From Sipunculus nudus (Eukaryota; Annelida; Sipuncula; Golfingiida; Sipunculidae): a stretch of 64,000 nt of DNA. The translations under genes and the position numbers were made by a program. The notes below the pieces were generated by a model. That model had not been told where the DNA came from. It did not search any database and was given only the letters and a program-made list of their open reading frames with translations. Positions 12,246 through 23,890 of the stretch are shown here, piece after piece; the first letter of the stretch is position 1, and each line of letters starts with the position of its first letter. Location: positions 13,793,676 through 13,857,675 of the forward strand of contig CM049311.1 of the NCBI GenBank assembly GCA_026874595.1. Reading direction: 5' to 3'.

Positions 12246-12829
12246 AGTGTTGCTGTTACATTTGTTCGACACCAACCTTAATATGATGTTCTGTTGCCAC
12301 AGTTTTCTCGATAAATGCCTTCCATGAAGATATAATTGAAAATGATTTCATTGAACACATTTAAAGACTTTTTTTTACCAAATTTATGTTTCCTGGTAAT
12401 GTATTTTTTTACTTGCAATAAGTTTTAAGACCCATATGATACACATAAATCAAAGCTTCCCTCCCCTAACCGAACACACCTGCATATAAACATATGATTT
12501 CAAAAGGCTTTTCACACCAAATAAGCCTTGCCCTTGCCCTGATTATTTCTTAGATCGCAAGCGTTTCGTGACAGCTTCGTTTATTAGTTAAACTTTACCT
12601 GACTAGATTTATCTTCTTTAAAGAATGCCACTAACAGACCATGGATATTTTCTGACAAACTCTCTACACTCCTTGACCATCACCACAATGCCAAATGCCT
12701 ATCTGTTCTTTCATAACAAACTAAATTACTCAAACTAGCGGCATACCGATAACTCAACATTCGACTTGTGACACCCGAGTTTTAATGTGTACGTTAAATG
12801 GCGCTCCCCATGAGCGGTTTCGAAAAGCT

Positions 12830-13020
12830 GTGAGAAATCTGTCAGGATTCGACAAGGGTCCGGGGATGTGACGTAAACGTACTCCGAGGACAGCGTCCAG
12901 GGAATAATTTTTCTGTGTAGAAAGTTTGGTGGCAAGGACACGTATATCGGCAGAGTTTAGAGCAGAGTAACGATTGTTCTGGACCACGCCCAACTCCTCC
13001 AATTATAGTAGAATGCCGAA
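12830..13020 (+). repeat. Interspersed repeat, second copy at 38.0 kb
   Basis: AGAAAGTTTGGTGGCAAGGA, ACGTATATCGGCAGA and AATTATAGTAGAA align with 38060-38190 in the same orientation (TAGAGTTTGGTGGCAATGAA, GCGTATCGACAGACATT, AATTATAGTAGGA). The overlapping open frames are not genes. Confidence 0.55.
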
Positions 13021-13029
13021 CTTTGCAAA

Positions 13030-14500
13030 TATATTATTTCAGTCTAAAGGTGTAGAGACAGAAGTAAACTTATGCAGTATTTTCTTCGTTCAATTTTTTA
13101 TCTAATTTTTAATTTTCTTTAATCGTATTGATTTACTTTTTGATCAACATTTTGTGGCATGAAGAGTAGAGTGTCAGTCAGTGCTTTGCACGTCTATACC
13201 AGTCATTATCATAACAAAATTTTTCCAAGATCTGAACAATGATGTCCTTCATATAATGGCTCAATCAAAGCAAATGTAGTTTAGTATATATTGACACAAG
13301 TCTTTAGAAATAACAAAACAAACAGTACAATATATTCCTGATGATATCACTCACCACCACCGATGATATTGTGGACACAGTGAAGAAATCAATGCAGTTT
13401 AAGAGGACTTCAAACCCTATAGTCAATACATATACGTTCAAAACATTCCACAGGTCGTAAGATATACGGTTGTTAACGTTAAAACAGGGCCACCAAAGCA
13501 CAAGGGAATTTGAGGGAACATGAGGGGAACATTTATAGGAGAACAAACAGACGCCAAACTCACGGGTCTTGTTTCGTGCAGTCTCATCTCGGCCGAGACA
13601 GCGTCCTTCTATAAACTCTGTCTTAAGGATTTGGTGTGAATAATATTTCTATTAAAGCCCTCCAGTTGACATTTACTATTGAACGGAAATTATATTAACT
13701 CTCTTTTAATAAAGTCAGTATATAAGATTAATGAATTCTGAAATTCTGCTGAACCAATATGCTTTGACAGCTCTGACAGAAATCAGATCGGAGACCGCAG
13801 ACTTGTGGGTCATAAGGTGACATTAATATTCATGTGAGGTCACAAAGGTCACGAAGCCGGGGAAACGAGACAGCAGCCAATTGTTAAGCTAGCTGAGGTT
13901 ATGAAATTATCATGCCAATCTTTGCAAATATAGCCTCATAACCTCATATTGCATAAAATTCTTTATTTGATTTAATTTATATATAATTTGAATCTCAGAT
14001 AAAATGGACAATGTAATTAATCTGTGGCAAAAGACGTGCACATGAATTTATACTGATTGCAAGGAGGGGGTCATTGGAGTGTACACAGTCCATAATTAAC
14101 TTTATTGCCCTCCATTTAAAAACTGACGATTTCACAAGTAAAATGTAATGTTATCAGAATCGGTATTTGTTATACTGGCCTAGGGAGGCTAAAAAAAGCA
14201 AGCTTTTTATAGTAACATGCACTATGCATGAGTTTTATATTTCAAACAGGTTATCTGCAAGTCAGTGCATGCGGGCATGACTCATGCCGTCAGTGGTCGA
14301 GCGTTTCTTAAACTTTTTGTAAGGTGTTTACACATACCTACCCAATTCTAACATTGTAGGTTACAAAAACTCTTTTATATAATTCCTGGTCCCCCACCCG
14401 TCCAATTCTTCATTTTACCTATCTATGTCTGTGTGCTTTAAAAATCACACCAGGATCATCAAAGATATAATTAACTTAGCTGATAATTGAAGCATCAAGT
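13030..14500. other. Unassigned stretch
   Basis: Nothing supportable seen. Confidence 0.4.
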
Positions 14501-14501
14501 T

Positions 14502-14603
14502 CTAATGTCCCTGGTCTATTTATAAAGCAGTCACGACATTTTGTAACACCAGGTAAAGACGATGTCTAATTATTGTAATCATAATGAATATATAATGATA
14601 ATT

Positions 14604-14642
<39 letters not shown>

Positions 14643-15010
14643 TATCAATATTATTATTGTTATAATCATTATTATTATTATTCTAATGTTCCTGGTCTAT
14701 TAAGAAGGCATGTCAGTTACGACAATTTGTACCATCATGTAAAGACTATATCTAATTATGATTAATTATGAATATATAATGATAAGATTTATAATTAAAT
14801 ATATACATAATGTTTTATATATATTTATATAATTATTATTATTATAATTATTATTTTTTATTATTATATTATTAATAATATTATTATTATATTATTATTA
14901 TTATATTATTTTTACTATTATTATTTTATTAATGTATTTATTATACTCTTATCATTGTTATTATTTTCATAATTATAATTATAATTATTACTATTATTAT
15001 TATTATTATT
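14502..15010. repeat. ~180-bp tandem duplication and TA/ATT microsatellites
   Basis: CTAATGTCCCTGGTCTATTT at 14502 recurs as CTAATGTTCCTGGTCTATTA at 14682, each followed by a GTAAAGAC and TATATAATGATAA tail. (TA)n at about 14608-14636 and ATT runs to 15010 complete the block. Confidence 0.75.
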
Positions 15011-15019
15011 AGCTATGAA

Positions 15020-16210
15020 AATGTACCATTATTAACATTTCAATTGGAAAGTAAATAAATACAACTGCTGCAAGGGAAACCTTAGGCATGCGCCTCATAA
15101 CAAAACCAGAAAGAAAACCCTACCCTTAAGAATAATTAAGACATCCGAATGACTTTTTCCAATCATGGTGTAAAGGTTTGAAGATGAAATGATTTAGAGA
15201 GCAGGACAGATTAAAATGAACCAAAAAATTAAAACTCATTGTTTAAGTTTTAGTATGGTAATATTTGATTATATCACATGATAATTGCTAAAATTTACTC
15301 GGCCATTAAAGATTTTATTACACAGGAGTGGTCAGCAAAAATATAGGATATTAAGAAAAAAGAAAAAAACTAAGCTGGTATTGGTGAATTAAATTTAATC
15401 TTATATTGATTAACTCTGAACGAGTATTAGCTCAAAGATTCTTAAAATGCCAATTGCAAAGATCACATATGTAAATCACCAATGAAATATTGAGCATGGT
15501 AGGTATACACAGTTGAATCTGATCGAGACAGGCTATGTAAAATGTATGAGAAACAAGGCATTTGTATCTTTGAGGGTGTATGGAAGTTTTTATCTTTATC
15601 TGAACTAATAAGATCGATGCAAAATCAGCAGTTACCTGATAAATCTTGGCAGAGACGTTACCCCACGAGGGTATAAAATGCATGTGAAGTTGTTCAGAGC
15701 ACCAAATTACGATACCAAGAAAAAAACTAGTTGGTCAGAAAAGCTAACTAGTATGTGGGAGGTGGTACTGTATAAAATATGAACGGATTAAGATAAATAA
15801 CCAGTGACGATGAACTGTATGATATTTGTAAAGACTGAAAATGAGAACACATATGATAAAGAACAAGAACAATATATTATAATAAAATTGAGTTAGTTAT
15901 TTTTTAATTATGTTCATTTATTTATTATTCTGGCACAAACACACATACACCGACTACAGCATGATCTCTTGATCATGAAAACGCCATACAAAATAATATG
16001 AACTAACTACTCAGAGCGTGCATTTATACCTCACTCCGGAATATAAATATGAATCCTTGTCGAACTTGGTGTTAGCATCGTAAATGAAGCAAATATATGA
16101 ATCTAAGCTAAGCGAAATAAGCGTGTAGCATTTCAGCAACCATAAATTAGGCGAAATCTGTGAATGGTCGCCGTGAATACACGATTCGGCATTTTTTTTT
16201 TTTAATTATT
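15020..16210. other. Unassigned stretch
   Basis: AT-rich; no gene or repeat that I can support. Confidence 0.4.
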
Positions 16211-16217
16211 TTTTGTT

Positions 16218-16395
16218 AGAGGTAATGCCTTTTTTATGCTTGTCTAACTATTGTATACATCTGCAGAATTCCACTCCAGTTTCGGACTACGTGACAGGCG
16301 CTGGTACGCGATTAACCTGGTGACAGCCACTCCCGCGGGTCCTGGGCGTGTGTCATCTCCGGTGCTGGGTCATAACACCCAGGAACCCCCGAAAG
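16218..16395 (-). mobile_element. SINE copy 3, 3' part (split by the LINE)
   Basis: It matches copy 2 (ATCTGCAGAATTCCACTCCA, TTTCGGACTACGTGACAGGC, GTGCTGGGTCATAACACC) and stops at GAAAG 16395. The missing half resumes at 20634. The open frame crossing this junction is therefore chimeric. Confidence 0.8.
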
Positions 16396-17141
16396 TAGGT
16401 AGTAGACAGAGATCCTCGAGTGCACCAGATAGCTCACAGAAAACTAAACCTAAACACAATTACCCTACAAGTGAAATCCATTCGAAGGAAAATAACAAGC
16501 TCTTCAACAGTACTGAAAACAAATCACTGCGCCCTGATCATGAATCACCATCTATGGCACAGAATACCTCGTCTGAATCTTCAAAGAATAAACGTTCTTC
16601 TAGACAGTGTCTGGTTATTGGTGATTCAATGGTAAGAAATTCAGTAACATTACTTTCTCAGCGACTGCCAAACATTAAGACAAAAGTACTCAGCACAAGT
16701 GGACTAAAACACAAGAGCATCCGGAAACCTTAAGAAGGGTGATTACCTACTGCTGCAGATTGGAACAAATAATCTGCACACTGATGATTCGATGATTCTC
16801 CTTGACAAATACAAAAATATTATAGACTCTTGTGCCAATTCTCGATGCAACTACCACATTATTGTTTCAGCTATTTTCCTTACCAGTTTGGTGTCCATAA
16901 GGTAGAAATTAATAATAGAATTAAGGGTATTAATGCTAGATTAGAAACAGAGTGCTCAAAACTAGAGAACGTATCCTTTATTCAATGCTGCCCTGACCTG
17001 TCTAGAAATAGTTTCAGCAAAGATGGAATCCATTTTTTAGATTCAGGAAGAATCACTTTTGTTGATCAACTTGTTAGTGCAATTAAGGAAATTAATAATT
17101 ATTCAAATTTTACAAGGGAGCAGGTTATACAGTTGAGCTAG
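16396..17141 (+). pseudogene. LINE ORF1 with SGNH/GDSL-type esterase domain
   Basis: Three frames are joined by frameshifts near 16733 and 16880. The motifs of the SGNH hydrolase fold appear in order: CLVIGDSMVRN (Ser block), LLQIGTNNLHT (Asn block) and SKDGIHFLDSG (Asp-x-x-His block). Esterase ORF1 proteins are known in CR1-type LINEs. The Ser/Lys-rich N-terminal part shows no zinc knuckle. Confidence 0.75.
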
Positions 17142-17197
17142 GGGTTCCTCAGCTAGTTACACCTAGCTGTCACATATCTACAGAGAGAATCGAGAAT

Positions 17198-20100
17198 GTG
17201 TCTTTAAACGAACGTTTCTCTGATTCAACTGTATCAGCTGATACCCATATTGAGCTTTCAAGCCTGTTTTCTTATGAGGCGTCTATACTAAATGGTACAG
17301 CCCTTGTTTTTGAAAGCAAATCTCTCTCTAATTCTTTTACATCATATGAATCAGAATGTGATAACATATTGAAAGATATGAAGAAAATGAAAGGGATCAA
17401 ATTAGTTCATCTAAACGTAAGAAGCTTAATTAACAAATTTGATAAAATTTTGGATTTATTCCTAAACTCTGAAATACATATTATATCCTTAAATGAGATA
17501 TGGTTAGATAGCTCAGTTAGTGATAATAGTATAAACATTCCAGGGTATGCACTCTTTCGTCATGATCGCAATAGACATGGTGGAGGAGTAGCGCTCTATG
17601 TTTGCAACTCTTTATTTCCCGTCCTCTTGGACAACGTTGTAGAAAATATAGAAGCTATTTTTGTCAGGGTTAAATGTTACAATAGAAACGTCACCATTTC
17701 ATCTGTTTATCGTTCACCTTCAGCTTCTTCAAACTTTATTGACAACCTGATTTCCTGTATAAATATTTCATTATCTTACGATTTTCCACTATTAATTTCT
17801 GGTGATTTCAACCTTGATATATCGAATAATTCATCAAAATCTAACGTTTTAACTGAGCAATTGTATGACCTCTTCCAATTACATCAGTTAGTACAAGAAC
17901 CAACAAGGGTGACCCCAACATCTTCTAGTATCATTGACCTGATTTTCACTAATGTTCCAGAATACCACTCGACCACTGGAGTCGTACCTGTAACAATAAG
18001 TGATCACTATATGCCGTTCACCGTTCTCACTTTCAAAACCAATCCACAACCGGGTAATACTATAAAAAAGAGATATTACAGGAAGTTTGACATACTGTCC
18101 TTTCGTCGAGATTTGTTTTTATCACCAGCACTCAACTCTGTAAGAACATTAAGCATTGATGATTTGGGTAAATTATGGAATATATGGAAAGAAGAATTTC
18201 TTAGAATTTGTCAAAAACATGCACCTATAAGACTAATAAAGATCTAAAATAAAAAGCGTCCATGGATGACAAGTGATATCTTAAAACTTATAAGACATAG
18301 AAATAAAACGCATAAACTTGCATGTAAAAATAAATCCCAACCTCTTCTATATAAATACAGGGCATTACGAAATTTCATTAGCTCAAAAATAAGGTATGCG
18401 AAAAGAAATTAGATTCACAAAACTATCGATATGAATAAGGGTAATACAAGTCAAATGTGGAAAGCACTGATATTTATTTTACCAAACAAATTGAACAATC
18501 GACCGTCTACAAACGAAATTACACCAAATAAATTTAATCAGTATTTTAGGCAAATAGGCGAATCTTTAGCAAAACGATTTCCAGATTCATCTGAATATCT
18601 AGGTGATACGCCTACTTCTCGTACAAATGATCGCTTTTCTTTCAGGGAAATCTACGCAACTGAAGTTTTCAATGAAATTATTTAATTGAAAAATAGTTCT
18701 AAATTAGACTTAATTAATATGGATACGCGCCTTATTCGTGCAGCGTCTGATCTTATTGCACCTAGTCTCGCATACCTGTTTAATATATCCCTTTCATCCG
18801 GACAACTACCATCTGATTGGAAAAAAGCCAAGATTACACCTATTTATAAAGGAAAAGGAAAATGCAGTGAAATGACAAATTATCGCCCTATTTCAATAAT
18901 CCCTCATGTTGCTAAACTTCTTGAGAAAATAGTTAAAGATCAAATAATGAAATTCGTCATAGATTATGACCTAATCTCGTATGATCAGCATGCATATTTA
19001 CCAAACAAATCAACTTCAAGTGCCCTTCATACCTTTATTGATGACATTTATTCACATATGGACAGAGGAGATATCACCGCTGCTTGCTATCTCGATCTAA
19101 CCAAAGGTTTTGACACAATAAATCATCCTATACTCATCTTTAAGCTAGGCCTGCTAGGCTTTACTATGAAGACCAGAACCTGGTTTAGGGCTTATTTAAA
19201 AGATCGTCAACAAATAGTACATTGTAATGGCAAAACTTCCAGGGTACAAACAGTTAATATAGGAGTGCCCCAAGGTACTGTTTTTGGTCCTGTTCTCTTT
19301 CTTTTATATATCAATGACCTTTTCCATTGCCTAAGACCTGCAAAATGCATCGCTTATGCTGACGATACCACCATCTATTGTCATGGTTCTACCGTATCTG
19401 TGTTGCAACAAACCTTACAACAAGCAGTAAATGCTGCTTGCAGCTGGTTCGATGCTAACAAGTTAACCATTAATATTAACATATCTACTGTCATGTTACT
19501 GGGTACAAAAAATCGTGTAAATAACCATGACCTTTGTATCACTGCTAATGACGTACATTTCCAAGAATCAACGGAAACCAAACTATTAGGTGTAACTATT
19601 GATTCTAATTTATCATGGTTCTCACATGAAACTACCCTATGTAAAAAGTTGTCACCAAACTTAGCACTGTTACACCGCCTTAGTAAAGTACTATCCATAA
19701 ATACATTAATAACAGTCTATAATACCATGATCCAGCCACATATCGACTATGCCATAAGTGTATGGGGCAAAACGAAATCCTCAATTTGCCACAGAAAACT
19801 GCAAAAATTTCAAAATCGTGCAGCACGTATTGTTACCAGCTGCTATGATTATGAAATCCCAAGTGCCACTCTGATACAACAGCTACAATGGCTGACAGTC
19901 TCTAAACGCTGTGAATATTTCATATGTATCTTGATGCATAAAAATGTCAATCAAATGAATATCCATAATCCAAAACAGTTCATATGGTTCAGTGATACGC
20001 ATGATCATTCTACCAGATCCACTGAAAGTGGCCTTCTGTTATTGCCAAAACCGAAAAATGAATTCTTCAAAAATAGCTTCTTATACAGAGGCCCTTCGGT

Positions 20101-20380
20101 ATGGAATACCTTACCATACGAGATCAGATCTATAAAATCTTTAAATACTTTTAAACATAAGACCAAAGCGTTTCTTTTAAAGTCTTTGTATTACAACCTA
20201 AAGACAATGTTATTTCCTAATATGCATCGTCAATACCCGTCTTTATTATTCGGATTCTTTTATAACCGCGTCTATACTAGTTTTTTTTATGATTATTGTG
20301 CATTTTACTCATTTTCTTACATACAATACCCTTTGAATGTATTACGAAATTTTATATACGACTATGTTGTTTACGTATAA
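17198..20380 (+). pseudogene. LINE ORF2: AP-endonuclease and reverse transcriptase
   Basis: One continuous frame of 1,061 codons broken only by three in-frame stops (18245 TAA, 18410 TAG, 18683 TAA), without a frameshift. The endonuclease shows LVHLNVRSL, SLNEIWLD, SVYRSP, GDFNLD, DLIFTN and SDHY. The RT shows NYRPISIIP, YLDLTKGFDTINH, GVPQGTVFGPVLF and the YADD catalytic motif. The C-terminal part (QNRAARIV, WLTVSKRCEYF, RGPSVWNTLP) is typical of CR1-like elements. The protein would nick the target and prime reverse transcription there. Confidence 0.9.
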
Positions 20381-20633
20381 AGTGAATTTTACCTATTGTA
20401 GCGTTTAAGGTATTGTAGCATATCATGACTGACTTATTTGTCGTGTATATAATATTTATGTACATGTATCTTTGATGATTCATATATTGTGTTACATATG
20501 CATACTGTATATTTTATAATCTTTGTACCAGGTATTTATATCATGTTTTAAGGTTACAGGGCCCTGTGGAAGAACAGACTGTATTCCTGAACAGGCTACC
20601 CTGTATAAATATATTGAAATAAATAAATAAAAG

Positions 20634-20790
20634 TCGCAATCGTTTGTGAAGCATGACTGTGGGAACAGACTCGTCATTCATCCTGCGTGGGGGTCGACCA
20701 TGAAAAACAATACCGCCTCGCCTGAGATTCGAACTCACGATCTCCCGATTTAAGCCTTCTGCTCTACCCCAGGACCACGGAAGCCGGTCA
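20634..20790 (-). mobile_element. SINE copy 3, 5' tRNA-like part
   Basis: On -, it starts ACCGGCTTCCGTGG and has an A box (GGTAGAGCAGA) and a B box (GAGTTCGAATCTC), then GGTCGACCCCCACG. Together with 16218-16395 it rebuilds one SINE around the LINE. Confidence 0.8.
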
Positions 20791-20839
20791 CGATTTTGGC
20801 ATTCAAACTGGACCGACACGGCATATTTGAGTGGTGACG

Positions 20840-22694
20840 ATAGTCAAGCCGAAAACTGTCTTACTATTACCCTCTGATGGAGGACTTCAGGAAAAACCTA
20901 AATGAACTAACCCGGTCGTAAACTTCATCTCTGTGGCGAGCGTAAATATTTCACTGTTAAGCTCTCAATCAATCAAGGACGCACCCACCTCACACATCGG
21001 TCACCCGATCTCCTCTGTTTGAACCGCTGTTTGTATAGCAAGTTTTGCTAGGTTTCTACACCAGGGCTGACTCAGGGTCAAGAATTCAAGTCAGGCCGAT
21101 GAGAACGTGGTATCACACTGAGGATTAAAACAATGGTAGCGGGTTGTCGTGCATTTCAAACTTGGAGTTGGATGCACATTGCGATACTACGCTCTCATTG
21201 GCTTCAGTTCAATTCTTTGCCCTATACCAGCACTTTTGGTGAAACCCAGTGAATCTTGCAATACAAAGCAACGGTTAAAGCGAATGGGATATAGTACGAC
21301 CACTGTTTATAACCACTGAGTGCATGAATCAGTAACGCCGAAACAGAAATGCTTGTCGGTGGACATACGTTCAACAAAACGGGCGGGAAAATGCATCAAT
21401 AAGCTGATTTAATACGGAATTTTCTTTATACGTGGCGTTGGTAATTTTAAAAATACTTTTTTAGGTATATTCGCTTTATTTGTAGCGCTTATAACGGCAA
21501 ACTCAGATTTAGAAACAAGGTCATGTTTCTTATCGAAATTACCATCGCAGTTTTCAATAAGACCCGCTATGGCACTCGTAGTTGGTGGACTCTCCAAACT
21601 CCAGGATGGCAAAACGGTCGCTAGACAAAGGCCAAATGCCTGACTCATGTTATCACAACTGGCTTCACGGTATCATGTAGTATATAAGATCAAGGCTCGC
21701 ATTGTAAATTCTATATTTCTAGGGTTAATGAGACAAGGGCTTAAGCTACTTTACATGTTTGATATACGAAGGTATTTCTAGGTCAAAGAAAAAGAGGGGA
21801 ATATCCTGTTTGATATACCACACACCTGCATGGAGTGTCTATTTATACATCAACATCCACTACTTGTCTCTGCGATGTGTCATAACCATCCAGAAACCAC
21901 TGTTTAATCAAAGTTAGAATCAAAGTGTTAAGTGTTGTTTTGCAAATAAATGCTCTCCCTTGAAGCTTTGTAGTATATATCAATATTTTGCAGTTCGTTT
22001 CGACACCAGTTAGTTTCAGGGGAACTTGTTGTCCTGCGGTTAATGGGTTCAAATGCTTTAGCCTTGAAATACAAATGACGACCATATGAAATATACACCT
22101 TTATGAATAATCATGGACTGTTCATGAAATGTTTTATCTTTTTTTTATTCCTACCTGAACGGGGTGATTATTATAATTACAAAGAAATCACGAGAAAGGA
22201 CCCTGCATATCAGTCTATAAATAAAGCCCCAAGACAAACTATTACATCTGAGTTATTGGGTTTGGGTCCGTGTATATCAGTCTACGTTCATGCGTGCGCA
22301 TGCGTTTTCACGTCCTATGGGGATTACAGATGTGACGGATCAAACCCTTGCGTACTTGATTAAAATCATTTGCTGCGTTCAGATTCCAAAATGACATATC
22401 TTAGCCACGTGAATACTAAGCGATACATACAACAAATTTATTAATATTAATTAGTCCATATACTCCCCATTTTCTAGTGGGGGGGGGGGGGGTGAACTAT
22501 GAACTATATGAGATTTATGAACTTCACAGAGACTTTGATGATATAGTTGTAATCATGAGTAAACCGCGGGAGATATACAAATGTACTACCAATTTTACAT
22601 ACATTACCATAAGTATCATTTAGTATATTCTTGGAAGAATCATATTTATCAGTGAGTCGATGGATGGAGAGACATTGAGAGCAAATCAAATTTG

Positions 22695-22740
<46 letters not shown>

Positions 22741-22800
22741 CACAAAAACGCACCGTAATTAAATGAAGCATTTTGTGGTTTTGACATATTTTTTCGAAAT

Positions 22801-22851
<51 letters not shown>

Positions 22852-23700
22852 CAAATTTAGTTTACGTTAGTAGAGAAAGAGGTAAGAGAATAATTTTAAA
22901 AAAAGTCTTGAACTCAAACATCTGCTCAGATTTTGCGTTAAATTGATACCTGTATTCATGCCATGGACAAGGAAGTCTTCCTCCTAAATTTCATATCGGT
23001 GACGCCTTTAGATACTTTTCTTTTATAAAGCGCTTTTGTGCAAATGCACATTTCTAAAGAGATGATTAAAAATAACATAGCCGTGCAAAGGATTTGCCTC
23101 TGTGATTGAAGGTGCTAGGTGTGAATACACTTAGGATTTGTAAAGCTGACATAAGCTCCTCAGCACATTTTGGGCAATAATCAAGTAATTTTTTTAATAT
23201 TGGTGACCGAACTCTCTCAACTGCTTTGTTAAAATTACCGAGTTTATCCTTAAATGTGCGGTGGACAGCGACCCCTCCTAAAGCTGAAGGTTGAATGTCC
23301 TCCTGTCCTCAATCCACGGCCATATTTTTTTTAAACGTTCGATTAACATGTCCTAGTTTGCATCATGAACTCGGCATAAACATGTTTACAGGGTTTTGAA
23401 TCTTTCAAGTAAACACTATCAGTGGGTCCGCTTGAGGTAAACAATATCAGGTGCAACCATTCCTGGTCTGTGGTGGTGTTATATAAATATTGATTTTATG
23501 TATACAGACAAAAGAGTATTTCGTTGGAAAAGCCAATCTGAGCAAACCTAGTCGCATTAAATGCACGTTTATCCATGCAAAGGCGCGGCCTAAAGTTCGC
23601 ATTATCTGTTTTTGTTTCCATTGTTTACCCTGGACACAGAGACGCTGTGATATTATTGAAATATAATTCCTCGAGCAAGGTGACCTAGCTTTCAAGTTGA
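20840..23700. other. Unassigned upstream flank of BRICHOS-1
   Basis: No gene seen. It contains a G14 run (22479-22492), a CT repeat (22698-22737) and a TA repeat (22804-22845). Confidence 0.5.
22698..22845. repeat. (CT)n and (TA)n microsatellites
   Basis: A CT repeat at about 22698-22737 and a TA repeat at about 22804-22845. Confidence 0.95.
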
Positions 23701-23755
23701 CCTAGCTTAAAATTCAGCAAAACAGGCAAAAGAAAACATACCATGTAGTACATGT

Positions 23756-23807
23756 CACGTGGTATGACGTGATCAAGATTTTTTGGGGGGATTTGAGGCT
23801 ATATAAT
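23756..23807 (+). promoter_or_regulatory. BRICHOS-1 core promoter: E-box and TATA box
   Basis: A canonical TATATAAT lies at 23800-23807, 91 bp before the ATG at 23891, and is followed by TCTCCACGCCCCAGCAGCC. A palindromic CACGTG sits at 23756-23761. The same order (CACGTG, TATA-like, CTCCAC.CCCCAGCA) occurs upstream of BRICHOS-2, which supports real promoter homology. Confidence 0.65.
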
Positions 23808-23890
23808 CTCCACGCCCCAGCAGCCTTATCCAAAGCGGCCGGGAGGGGTGCAGCAGAAACGTCCGAGAGAATCCAGAGACAACCATCTTC

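Larger units (their letters stand above)
16396..20630 (+). mobile_element. Near full-length CR1/L2-like LINE inserted in a SINE
   Basis: About 4.2 kb: an ORF1 with an esterase-like domain, ORF2 (endonuclease and RT), and a 3' UTR ending CCCTGTATAAATATATTGAA with AAATA repeats. It interrupts a - strand SINE; AAAG on both sides may be a short target duplication. ORF1 lacks a clear own start codon, so the 5' end is probably slightly truncated. The few disabling changes suggest recent activity. Confidence 0.9.

Noticed and set aside
12735-13002. Two overlapping - strand frames
   Set aside because: They lie in an interspersed repeat also present at 38.0 kb, where the frames are not kept.
16251-16395. 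N-terminal ~48 codons of the frame starting at 16251
   Set aside because: This part is SINE sequence; the LINE begins at about 16396, so the start codon is not that of ORF1.
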